The notes under the pieces were generated by a model. That model had not been told where the DNA came from. It searched no databases and worked only from the letters and a program-made list of their open reading frames with translations. Made by a program: the position numbers and the translations under genes. Shown here one piece after another: positions 31,375-42,093 of a stretch of 64,000 bases of DNA (position 1 is the first letter of the stretch; each line of letters starts with the position of its first letter). Where the stretch lies: NCBI GenBank assembly GCA_949317995.1, contig OX439042.1, positions 14,115,174-14,179,173 on the forward strand, in the 5' to 3' direction. Source of the DNA: Acholoe squamosa (taxonomy: Eukaryota; Annelida; Polychaeta; Phyllodocida; Polynoidae).

Positions 31375-32852
31375 GAAATGAAGAAATTTATAGCAGTTGC
31401 ATTTTCTCACAATATTTAAACCTACTGTTAAGTTCTGTGTATAAGCTACACCCTCGGCACACACCCCCTTTACCAAATATGGTAAGCTATAAGCTGCACA
31501 TGAGACTTGAAAGTTGAAGGTTTAGTAGAGAGATCTCTTTTGTGTGTCAATTGCATCATCTCAATCTATTGTGCCACTGATCTGTCATAGCTATGAGTGC
31601 ATGGATAGTTGTCTCTTGCTGACAATAGGATTAATGTCTGTGGCCATGAACAAGTCTTCTGCTGGCCGTAGGATTTTACCATACCCCTTAGACATTACGG
31701 TATTATGGTTCTTTTGAGCCACAGTTTCGGATAAGTGCCAGGGGTAGAGGTGTATTGACAACAATCTTAGGCATCAAAGTAGTATTCAAATAAGCGCCTG
31801 TCACAAATACAGGCTCGGGGTTCAGTGGTATTCCTCAATATGTTCCTGGGCTTCTAGCTAAATGGACTACAAAGCTTATTTCCCTCTGGCTCATTACTCT
31901 ATTTTGGTATAAATAAGGGTCCATATTCGCAGGATAACTGGGAGGACCTGGCAAGCCCCCTGACTGTCAGGTTATAAGGACATTTATCTTTGGTAGATTT
32001 AGCACCAACAGGAGGATGGTACCCTCATCCCTTTGAAAATGTCATTTAGGGCTATAAATCGTGTAATAAAGCTTCTGTTTTCAATTCAATACCATGGAGG
32101 AGGGGTGCCTAGTCTGGTTTATCTACACTACTTTAAAGTGGCATTAAATGTAACCACAGCTCTAAGTCCCCCACAGAGAAGCCATTAGGAGGATTCCTCC
32201 GTTCTCAGATTTGTCAGATGCTAAGGATTTCGTGTAGTTTGGTGGTCCACTTCAATTAGATGACCTTGATTAAAATTCTTTGTCATTTCAGCATGACTTT
32301 TAAACATTGAGTGCCACATGATGCCTTTATGTTAATGTTTCTTTGCCATCATGATGCACCAATGTATCAAGTGCTTTGCCAGCTCTGAATTGGGGCATCA
32401 TGCCAGTCCTACAAAACTGTATTTACTCTGTATCTGATAGGCATTTCCCATGGCTGCATTTATGTATCTTGGCAACCAAATAGTAGGATATAGTAGGGCT
32501 AGTAAATGGTCAAAACTGCTTATCATGAGGAAGTGTGACTCATTATAAAAAATCTGTTGGCAGTTACAGATCAGGCACAAAAATCAACCAATCGAGCATG
32601 GATTCAACCAATCAAGCATGGATTGAGCTCAAGTTTGTCATTTAATAGAAATGGGACAGAATGTTTTCCATGAGAGTGTAGCTCTTATGGTTGTGTAGGT
32701 TTGTCATGGCATTAAAGTGTTGTGTTCCAGAGTAATTTCACCAGATCTATAGTTATAACCTTCTCATTGAATTTTAAATAGTCATCAGGCCTCTCATGAT
32801 ACATGTATGGCCACTTGTAAGTAAAATAAAAAGAATATATTATTAATAGTTT

Positions 32853-33012
32853 TTCGACAACAAGTGGGAAAAATCAACCATCAGCGTTACAATTACCTGA
32901 AAGATGGCAAGGGTAAATACTACCCATACAACCGTGGATGGAAAAACAATGTGCTGGAATTTTTCCACCTGGCTGGCCTGGACGAGGACCAAGTTGGCTT
33001 CCTCAACGTGAG
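32853..33012 (+). pseudogene. Decayed duplicate of ANK-DHHC last exon
   Basis: It matches exon 10 from the [12 protein letters not shown] part onward (here [16 protein letters not shown], then [16 protein letters not shown] and EDQVGFLNV). The acceptor, the first residues and the TTxE motif are missing because the upstream segment is deleted or replaced. Two codons (Asn, Lys) are lost in frame. The frame runs on to a different stop at 33041-33043. Without acceptor and TTxE it is unlikely to serve as an alternative last exon, although the reading frame is otherwise preserved. Confidence 0.85.
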
Positions 33013-34167
33013 TCTGAGCAATTCACCCAATGCTCATCATTAATTAATGTTGGGAGATGTGGCAAAAGAGTACATGTGGTTGTCTCTACGTGATATAAAG
33101 GGGATCAGGGGTATATTTAGTCGTGTATTTGCCAGGCCCTCCATTGCTGAGCCTCCTATTGGTGACAGAGTGAATCAAAGCTTTATCTGCAATTGATGTT
33201 GCGATGGATCATTGCAGCTGTGGTGATTCTACTTGACACAGCTGCATTTGAGCATCATGTTGACCTATGGCATTGATACACTCCCAAAAGGTCAGCATGA
33301 TGCACTAATGCAGTGCTGCACTGCATTAGTGCATCATGACTACCAAGGAACATGAACCTTTGGTCATTATGCAACAGTTAAAGACATTGGTATGTCTAAA
33401 AGTGCAGTGCCACCATAGAAGAAGCTTGGTTAGGGTAGAAACGAGAAAAACCATTCTGTGGTAGCCCACTAAGAATTATTGTTGACAAATCATACAAAAA
33501 GAGTTGTGAGACCTATGAAAACTTTTCAGCCTGTAAAACATATATATGTTAGGTCTAGGATCCACTAGAAATACAAGTAGGTTTGAAGCATTAACTGTAA
33601 TTGATAAGGCATAGTAAATTCCACAAATGCCACTACTATTGAACGAGTGAAATACAAAACTAGTATCAACTAAAGATGCAGTGTAATTTGACATCAAGCT
33701 AGCAGATGATGTCATAGCAATACCTGTGAAGAGGTATCATCATTGAAGGAGGTCTCCAACCTACCTGAACAAACATTAAGATATTCTGTACTGGTGTATG
33801 AAGGGAACTAGTAGTCAAATAATCAAAGCACTGTAGTAGTCAAGCTGAGCAAAAGTTCTTTTGCTAAATGGCACCCTATTGTTAGCCTATTTTAGCTCCC
33901 TTTTCCAAAAAAAATATTTACAAAGCGTAATTCAGAGTCCTTGATTTGAAGGTTTTTTTCTTCTTTGGCATTGGTTGCTTTTGTTCCTTCATTCCAGGGA
34001 TGCCAGCAAAAAGGAATGTTATAGGGTTAGTGTAGGATATAACTGGGACTGCTATAATAAGATATCCAACATATATGGGGACCCAATGCATAAGATGCAC
34101 CTATAGTTTGTGAACTTGTCAATGATGAAAAAGAATTAGACACCTACCTTTTGTTCTACCCAAAGGG

Positions 34168-34333
34168 AGTGGCGGATTTAGAGGTGGGGGCGCGGGGGTG
34201 TGTGCCCCCTCCTTTTTGTCAGTACTTAAGAGTTTAAATGCATATTTTACACAATAAAGTTTGCTCAAAATGGGGGTGCGTCCCCTCCTTTTGGGCCATG
34301 CCCCCTCCTTTTTCAAATCATGGATCCACCACT
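34168..34333. mobile_element. MITE with AGTGGCGGATTTA / GGATCCACCACT ends
   Basis: Inverted ends of about 13 bp with mismatches, G/C-rich subrepeats (CCCCTCCTTTT) inside. It is absent from the left duplicate near 28473, where TTCTAAACAATGGATTG is uninterrupted. Confidence 0.7.
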
Positions 34334-34430
34334 GAATGGATTGTGAAAATTTAAAAAGATTCCCTTGTGGATTGTGTTCTAGCTGAATTCTTGTGTATAC
34401 ATCAATCCTTAAACACAGGGTACTGCGATA

Positions 34431-34437
<7 letters not shown>

Positions 34438-34499
<62 letters not shown>
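34438..34499. repeat. (TA)n microsatellite
   Basis: About 30 uninterrupted TA units. The left duplicate has only a short AT-rich stretch here (near 28575), so the array expanded after duplication. The open frame across it is an artefact. Confidence 0.95.
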
Positions 34500-34502
<3 letters not shown>

Positions 34503-34576
34503 ATGTGCATATAGGGATTAAATACTATAGTATACCTGGCGTAGTAACGGTTTTAGCTAAGAGATGTAAAATATAT

Positions 34577-34853
34577 CATCCCCTCTGAACACTTTGTTGC
34601 ATGCCTCTAGCACGCCATCACTGATGAAATTTGGACCTTAATGCTATAGGAGGAGGGCGTTTTCATCAGCTATTGCTGCGTGTGACATCATGACTTCATG
34701 ACCTACTTGGACCAGAAAATGAGGCTCGCTTCCATCAGCTGACTGTAGCTGTACCCTGCTTGCAATCAGCTGCCTGTTAAAAACTTCCATAGCATTATGG
34801 TCCAAATTTTGTCACTGCTGCGAGCTTCAGGCACATGATTTCTGTCCACAGGG
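34577..34853. mobile_element. hAT-like non-autonomous element
   Basis: The interior ends are inverted: TGATGAAATTTGGACCTTAA near 34621 against TTATGGTCCAAATTTTGTCA near 34800. ATATATCA flanks both sides, an apparent 8-bp target duplication, and the outer ends begin with CA/CAG-type bases. The left duplicate has the empty site near 28648. Confidence 0.7.
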
Positions 34854-35297
34854 CTGATATATCACACACATCAAAATATATCTGAATTGAAAGGTAAAAA
34901 TGAAAATCGTATTCCTGAATGAGTGTGGAAACATGTATATCTCTGTGTGTATTAACTCAGAAGCAGTTTGGATTAATTCTGTAGTTTCTCTATTATCATG
35001 CTAATACATGAAGGGCTGCATAGAGCTTTAATTCTGTATGCCCCTTGGTAGTATTTAACTCCCAGCACTGCATTTGTACATCATGGTAACCCTATTTTTA
35101 TGGGAGTGATACACCCTGAGGGGGGTTAGCTTTATGCACCAATACGAATGCATATCAGTGAATATTGCCTATTGGTGGGTCATGCCGACCCTCTGGGATT
35201 GCATTGACCCCACAGGATTGGTATGAATATACCAAGGTACTCTCCAGGGCTGCATTCATGCAACCATCTGTCATAATGCTTCAATGCATTATCAGGC

Positions 35298-35827
35298 TTT
35301 ATACCACGATTTCTTAGTTACTCAGTGCTTTTTGGTGGATATTCCCAACCACATATCTGTCGATATTGCACACCTTATAGGCTGTAACATCAATTTTGTA
35401 AGGCGTGGGGTTATCCATGGATAACCCGCACCCTGTGCAGTTATCCATGGCTCAGCCGTGAGAGGTCCGCGGATCGAATCCCGGCCCAGACGCGTCTTTT
35501 TTCGCCGTGTGCACTGTCGCTGTCCGCTGCCAGGCGAGGAGGTGTATTATACACAACCATAACCGCGAGAAGCATCTTTTTTCGCCGTGTGCGCTGTCGC
35601 TGTCCGCTGCCGGGTGATGAGGTGTATGTACACTATTTTTCGCCGTGTGCCGCTGCCAAGGCTAGCCGAGACGGGCGCTGTCACTGTCCGCTGCCGGGCG
35701 AGGAGGTGTATGTACCTGTGTACACACACTATGGCTGGCTTTGAGTCCTGGGGAGGGGGAATAATTTTTGTTTTCAACTTGAATTTATTGGTATTCTATT
35801 GATTATTTATTGGTTTCGTGGTATAAA
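35298..35827. mobile_element. Composite element with TTTATACCACGA ends, tRNA-like piece and GC-rich subrepeats
   Basis: The ends TTTATACCACGA and TCGTGGTATAAA are exact inverted repeats. Inside lie a tRNA-like A/B-box remnant (GGCTCAGCCGTGAG and GGATCGAATCCCGG, about 35450-35485) and about three copies of a CGCCGTGTGC...CTGTCCGCTGCC...GAGGTGTAT unit. The left duplicate near 29205 lacks it. Confidence 0.7.
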
Positions 35828-35836
35828 ATAAGTAGT

Positions 35837-35945
35837 CAATGGATAATTCATGACTCGTGTGTGTTAGCGAAGGCTAATAACACTCGGTCTACGGCCTCCT
35901 GTCATTATCCTTCACTAACACACACTCGTCATGAATTATCCATTG
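35837..35945. mobile_element. Small hairpin MITE
   Basis: The arms at 35837-35873 and 35909-35945 are 37 nt each and complementary with about three mismatches, starting CAATGGATAATTCATGA. It sits next to the composite element and is also absent from the left duplicate. Confidence 0.75.
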
Positions 35946-37371
35946 CTTACTTGTTCAATAAGGGGTTGTTAATGTATCATGCCAACCTTACAGGGTAGAG
36001 TTGCTAATCATGTGTAGACTGAAAGAGCTATCCTAGTTGGCTTGTCACTATATTAAATCACTATTGGTTGGACAGTGGTCACATTGTACAACTTGTGGGT
36101 ACACAATAGGGCTAAATGAGAGAATAGTGCCACTACAAGTCTTTATCTACCTCTATTGTTCGGTAAATACATGTGTATATGATATAATGCTATTTTAGCC
36201 AAAGCTTAGTATGTTCATACTCCAAATATAGAATGCATTGAACACTATTTCTGAAAACTAATATCAAGAGATAATGTTGCCTTTGCCACAAATTGGTTAG
36301 ATTCTCAAATGAAACCATATCAGATTGGGGTTAAGTGTTAAGAGACTATTTATTTTCATCACATAGTGCTCAGATGCTACAGATTTCTTGACTGCAATAT
36401 GGAATTTTTATGCATAGTGTTTAGGCGTGTATCTTGGTTGGTATCATCATGGGCTAAACATTGACATTATAAATGAGAAAGGTGTTAGGCTCTGGAAGTG
36501 ATGTTGTCTTTCCCCATTATTGGCTGTGATGTAAAGAAATGCTTAATTATGGAGATTTGAATGTTAATTCGCTACTATTTTTTTTTTAATAGTTTTAATA
36601 AAACTCAAATTAAAAGCTGGCGTTAAGCTGAAATGTAATTAGAAATGGAGGAATTGTTTTTATTCAATTCAGGTATAAGTGTTGATTATTTCCGGATGGT
36701 GATGTTTGAGCGAGTATTGCATGTTACAGTAACATTTATATTGTTATAGACATTTGCACAAAAGTTCACCACATGTAATTCAATTCAATTTAGAATCTAT
36801 GTTAAAACTGTAGACAGGCACCTTTATAAAAGATCATAATTTTGTCAAATTCGATATATTGTAAACCCTTAATGTGAATCTAAAACTCATGGCATTACTG
36901 TGTGTCTATACCCAGCTAGCACAACTCGTGCAATTTACATGATTCTTACGTGAAAACTCATGTGATTTACGTAAGAAAGACATTATTTGGATGAGTTGTG
37001 CTAGCAGGGTAGCTGGTATGAATTAGGATATCTAAATACCAGCTTATGTATCTACTGTTGTCTCAATTGTGTAAATGAACTCAATGTAGCTTAACATGGA
37101 GATGCATTTGTTTTACAATCCAATTTACATTGATATAGTAATAGTGCAGTCACTCAATTCTACAATTTATATATATATACCATAAGACTGACTGCCTGGT
37201 GTATTATATATTGGTGTAAGAGTCTGTTTTCCATCAATCATTTTGTAGACTAAGGTAATCCTTCATCACATGTCTAGTAGTGAGTGGTATTCACAAATCT
37301 GTTTTATACACTGAGGAAGCTGTTTGTCTGTTCTGTGCTTTCATGAGCAAAAATAAAGAAATGACGAAATA

Positions 37372-37821
37372 TACCGTATTTCCCCGTGTATAAGACCGGG
37401 CTTATATAAGCATTGTGTGTCAAATTGAACGGGTTTATACATGAAGCAGGCTTATAAAAAGGGCAGGCTTATATTCCTTTAGCTAACGAAACCCTGTGGT
37501 AGCTCCTTAAACTTTCTGCTAGTCTTACTTAATTAGTTGAGAATTTGCCACTATTTACTTGCAATTAATGGTGTGTCTCTCTTTAAAATGATTTTATACA
37601 TAGTGGTGATGGAATGACATTAATAACTGAGAGAATTATCTAAAAAATCCAAGTTGAAGTGGAGATACAGCCTTAAATGTTAATCACTTTGGACAAATAT
37701 TGTTTCCCCCGGGCTTATACACGGGGCCCGGCCTGTATTACAATAAGGAGCATTTTCCCCAGGTTTATACACGGGGCAGGCTTATACACGGGGCCCAGCT
37801 TATACACGGGGAAATACAGTA
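37372..37821. mobile_element. TA-flanked MITE, TACCGTATTTCCCCGTGT subfamily
   Basis: The ends TACCGTATTTCCCCGTGT and ACACGGGGAAATACAGTA are inverted repeats, with CTTATACACGGGG subrepeats. The left duplicate gives the empty site (GAAATTTATAGCAG near 31385), so the boundaries and the TA duplication can be seen directly. Confidence 0.85.
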
Positions 37822-38150
37822 TAGCAGTTTCATTTCCTCGCTGTATTGAAACCTACTTTTAAGTTCTTAATCGGCACACACCCCCTTTATCATAATATTA
37901 TATCGAAAGCAATAATTAAGCTGCAGATGTGACCTGAAAGTTTTAGTAGAGATACCTCTTTTGTGTGTCAATTGCATCATCTCACTCTACTGACATGTCC
38001 ATGTGCCCATGGATAGTTGTCTCTTGCTGACAATAGGATTTATATCTGTGGCCATGGACAAGTCTTCTGCTGACAGTACGATTTTACCATACCCCTAGAC
38101 ATTAATATGGTATTTTAAAGTAGTATTCAAATAAGCGCCTGTCAGAAATG

Positions 38151-39523
38151 ATTGAAAATTTTAGGTTTCAATGCCCAATTGATGTTTTATTCTCAGGTGA
38201 ACTGTGTGCCGTTTGTATCAAATATGGTCAGCCACACCAGAGACTGGAAAGTTGGCAGTTTAGTAGATGTATCATTTTATCGTCGTTATCCCCAATATGA
38301 TCGAGATTGATTGGGAGTCATCCTTGATGGTGAGAAATTATTAAATCAGGCACATATTGGTGCTGGTGAAGGGCATCATGTTTAGAATAAGACTTCTAAC
38401 CCATATTCCTCTAAAAAGCACTCCATAGCACTAGGCAATATCAAAACATGCATTAATATGGCACCTCACACAAAGGAGGTAGCTAGGTAGCATGATATTG
38501 CCTTAAATGCTTTTGAGGCACTAAAAAAGGGCCCGTTTCATGTTATTCTGCCCTACTGAGCAAAAACGGCAGATATTAGAAACTCTGAATTCATGGAGGT
38601 GAACCCTTTCTTGGCCTAATAAACGTGTGGGTTGGCTACATATTCCATATACAACGTGTAATTATTGTGTGCGCACACAGACACAATATAATAATAATTA
38701 TTCTTGTATGGAAGTAGGTAAATGGAATAAACCTGAAATGAACCCTTCAAGGTCCACATGCTCCCTTGGCTTCATGATGCGCCAATGAAGTGCCCACTTT
38801 ATTTAGCAGCGTTGCTTTGCTGCATCATGCTGACTCTTTGGGAGTGTATCAATGCAGCAGGGTGGATATGATGCATAAATGTAGCCATGATGATTAAACA
38901 TGCAGGGGCTGCATCTATAGATAAAAGTTCATAATGCATTAGGCCTACTGCACTTTGAAGCATCAAAAGGTTACCCTGCCATAATTAGAAGCCAGAAAAA
39001 GCAATCACAGCTAAGGTATTGATAAATATGTTATCCCAGGTGCTGGAACAAAGGCAATTAATTATGGTCTTGGGTCATTCTAGGAATGCCTCTCCCACCC
39101 AGAACAGAGCACCCCTGGAGAGCAGCATTTTACAACAATATTAATGAACACTTTTAGCAGGAATAAGTGATCAGATTCTCAGAACTTATGTTGCAAGTGC
39201 CCAAACCATGGCCCACCGGCTGTTGGTAGTGATTTATATTTCTATTATGTGTATGTATCTATGTATCTAAGTTAAAAGTCATCATTATGGTGCCCTTTGG
39301 AGGAGATGGTATTCAGCACCTATATCAAATCCTATATTCAGGTGTATACACTAACGCTGGCCCGGGGACCAATGGTCCATGATTCTGGTTGTTAGCCCGT
39401 AGTTTTCTCCAGAAATACCTTCCTATGGGCCCGGGTGGCCCACAGGAGTTAATGAAAAATGCTTGAGGAAAATTTCCCTATGCAAATATTATCATATTAT
39501 ATACCATTGGAAAGACATAATTA
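38151..39523. other. Intergenic flank
   Basis: No coding signal. It contains a GCATCATG-type repeat (about 38745-38950). Parts (GTGTGGGTTG...CATATTCCATA and ATGGAAGTAGG, 38.6-38.73 kb) resemble sequence at 46.45-46.55 kb on the far side of the LTR element. Confidence 0.65.
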
Positions 39524-40197
39524 TGTCAACGGACGGTTACATGTGGTGAAGTGAATGTACACGGAATCCAGGGAAGTTCAGTTGATCCTTTTATTGCATA
39601 GCTGACATGAGTGTTTCATAAAGGTGGTAACAATGATAACACTCGCCAAGATCTAAGCTCTGCCTCCGATCCTATAGCTCAACCTGTCGTAGGTTCTAGG
39701 TATAGGTGTAAGGTGTAAGTTGGGAGAGATGATCTTAGAATAGATAGCTTAGAATAGATAGATTGGGAGCTGCTCAAGCTACCTTATATACTGAGGGCCT
39801 GAGCAGCTCACAGTGTTGTGAAATGTTCTGTACATGTGGCTCAATAGAATAGTGACACATGTCATAAGGAGAGAGTGCCACCTGTGGGTAGATTATGTTA
39901 ATGAGGATTGAGAGGAGATTGTGAAATATCCTCTCATTCCAAATATGGCACCACGGGTGGATCGCACTTCCTCCAGTTGGACTGAGTAGATAAGGTTGGA
40001 ATGTTATTACATCCTTGTACCTTATGTCACAGAGTCTAATGGAGGAAGTGTGTTTGTGATGACTAAAGGATCCTGGTTCCTATTGAGGAATACAGGAGAT
40101 TGTTGAGTGTGGATCATGGACAGAGCTTAGGCTTTATATGGCGAAGAATTTAGTAAATATGAATAATAATAATAATACCCAGAATGGTCCATTGACA
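39524..40197 (-). repeat. 3' LTR (relative to element)
   Basis: 674 bp, nearly identical to 45531-46228. The right copy has 24 extra bases from eight additional AAT triplets. Confidence 0.92.
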
Positions 40198-40247
40198 AAT
40201 CCCCACATTCCTACTCGTCTCTGCACGAGTAGGAATGTGGGGATTTG
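40196..40247. other. Perfect 23-bp hairpin at LTR/internal junction
   Basis: 40196-40218 and 40225-40247 are exact inverted copies (CAAATCCCCACATTCCTACT...), with loop CTCTGC. The arm next to the LTR, read on the minus strand, is the purine-rich stretch where a polypurine tract is expected. Confidence 0.9.
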
Positions 40248-41851
40248 TAGAAAAGATGAGGCTTTGCCAAGTCCATTGACAATTATGGGTATTATGATAC
40301 AAATACTGGGTTTTGTGAAAAACCTGATGGGTTTGACATTATATGCAGTTAAAAAAAAAGGTTCCTTTATGGAATTACAAAAATAAAGTTTTTGTGTGGA
40401 TCAAGTGACTTAATGTATATATACAGGTTTTAAATGCCGGGATATGTACAATGCTTAAAATATATATGTACCAGTTCGTTATCGTGGGAAAATGAAAATT
40501 TTTCTGGTTTGATAACATGTTGGTTTTATACAATAATACGCAATGAAATATATCCAGATGAAAATTAACCAAGTTTGGTGATTCTTGGTATTGTGGGGTC
40601 AACAATCAACACAAGGGTGATGAGTCTTTGGCTCCACATTACCAAGGCTCATAACTGAAGTTGTGTAGCGTCTGCTACACAGTCGGGTATATGGTATAAG
40701 TCAAGGTGGTATTCAGTGTTACTGTTGACTAGAAACATGGTAATTTTTCATGAAAATATACAAAAATGGGATGTATACAACCTGTTGATTATGGATAACT
40801 AATTTGACTAAAACTCATAAATACATGTCATAGTTGAGCTTGAAAAACAGTGGTAAAGGTGATGAATCTTATAGCACCTAGGGATGCAAACCAGAAGGAT
40901 ATTTTTGGTGTGTCTCTCATAAAATTCATCAAAAATTATAAATTAACGTCACAATTGTGTCTCAGCGATTTGGATTTAAAATATGGTTATACAAAAATTG
41001 GTTTTGAAAAAGTGTCTATTTGTGTCTCTTGAAGTGTCAATTTGGGTGCTGTTGGGAAGTAGGCTTTGGTGTCCTTATGGTGATATTGTCATTTTGTGGC
41101 CTGAAAAGTGCCATGGCGAGCTACTGGTTATAATTTGCCATGTTGTTTTGGTGTTGCTTGTTTCCGGACTTGATGGTACTGGTCCTTTCTCCTTGGGTTT
41201 GGCCTCTGGCACTGAAGGAAACGATGCTTTGTTGGTGGTAGGCCTGTTGAGGAAACAGCAGGAAGAGGAGACAATTCATCGACCTATAGTTTGTCTGTTA
41301 TGGGTTGCAGACAGGCCATGGTCAATACAGAGAAAGGACGTGAGATCAATATCATTTTGTCAACGTACAAAACCTAAGTACAGAGCTCAATTGATTTATT
41401 TGGCTTAGCGCGGGTCCTGTATCCAGGGACGCTATGGTTAGTTTATCTAAATTCCACCAGGTGGTAGTAGCGAGCTGGTGCTGCACCGTAATGGCGAAAA
41501 ATCAGATAAGTTATGGCGATTAATGTAGGTATGACCTGCTCAGGTCGACTCCTACCTGTCTCAAATATCCTAAAAAGAACTCTGTTGATGCTGATTGGAG
41601 GGAAATTTTAATTTTTGGGCCAAAAATGGGGGGGGCGAGAAAAAAAAAATTTCTTTCCTGTGTCGCACGCGCAAATTAAGTTTGAGAAAAGAATGGACTA
41701 AATGTCTGATAACCAATGAGGCAGTCCCATGAGGCCTACGGCCTTAGGACGTTAAACAAATCAATCAATCAATCAATCTGTGTCGCCAAAATTTTGATCC
41801 GGGCTGCTATAAAAGGGGGGTGCGTGATGTCATAATGTTACATAACTAGAG

Positions 41852-42093
41852 ATGGAGGTATACGAGGTCGAGCTCGTCATGCCCAACGGCACAATCCTGC
41901 AAATAACCATCACTATGTCAGGTGGATTGTAAGTATTTTTGATTTACAAAAGGCGTGATATTTGAATTTTTGATAATTTTGAGGGTCGGGACGTGGGGCA
42001 TTTTGGTCTAATCCATTTCTTGGATTGTATTTCAGCACCACACAGATCCAGTGGGTAATTGTCCCGCCCGGCGGAATGCCTAATGGCTATTGA
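41852..42093 (+). CDS. Possible small two-exon ORF antisense to the LTR element
   Basis: ATG at 41852 opens 25 codons (MEVYEVELVMPNG...) to a GTAAGT donor at 41929. The intron ends TGTATTTCAG at 42035; joining is in phase and gives 19 more codons (ending PPGGMPNGY) and TGA at 42091-42093. A GTAAGT donor follows one base after the stop. The product would be 44 residues with no family I recognise. Splice signals and phase are good; coding status is unproven. Confidence 0.3.

Larger units (their letters stand above)
25310..31810 (+). repeat. Segmental duplication, left unit (contains real last exon)
   Basis: It aligns collinearly with 32205-38150. Anchors: CAATTAGATGACCTTG (25360/32255), the last exon (26987/32853), ACAGTGGTCACATTGTAC (29300/36070), CACATGTCTAGTAGTGAGTG (31285/37265) and GACAATAGGATT (31620/38025). 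Divergence by eye is moderate, with many indels. Outer limits are approximate. Confidence 0.85.
27182..32204 (+). other. 3' UTR and 3' flank of the ANK-DHHC gene
   Basis: No further coding exon is supported. The stretch contains MITEs (27304-27445, about 29325-29464), GCATCATG-type repeats (27485-27660, 28865-29215), a long AT-rich unique part (29.5-30.7 kb), the ~455-bp dispersed repeat (30690-31170) and, at 31369-31374, an AATAAA in a plausible 3'-end context. The 3' UTR length cannot be fixed from sequence. Confidence 0.6.
32205..38150 (+). repeat. Segmental duplication, right unit
   Basis: Tandem, same-strand partner of 25310-31810. It lacks two MITEs and the 455-bp repeat found in the left unit, and carries its own insertions at 34168-34333, 34577-34853, 35298-35827, 35837-35945 and 37372-37821. 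Confidence 0.85.

Noticed and set aside
32853-33043. Alternative functional last exon for the acyltransferase
   Set aside because: No usable acceptor in phase, TTxE motif missing and upstream part deleted; kept as pseudogene unless transcripts show otherwise.
34367-34588. 73-codon ORF with an IYIYIY run
   Set aside because: Translation of a (TA)n microsatellite.
40983-41408. 141-codon plus-strand ORF inside the LTR element
   Set aside because: Antisense to the element's strand, no recognisable domain, hydrophobic Val/Leu bias explained by the GT-rich strand. The minus strand here has a pyrimidine-rich acceptor-like site and a Pro/Lys-rich open stretch that is equally plausible.
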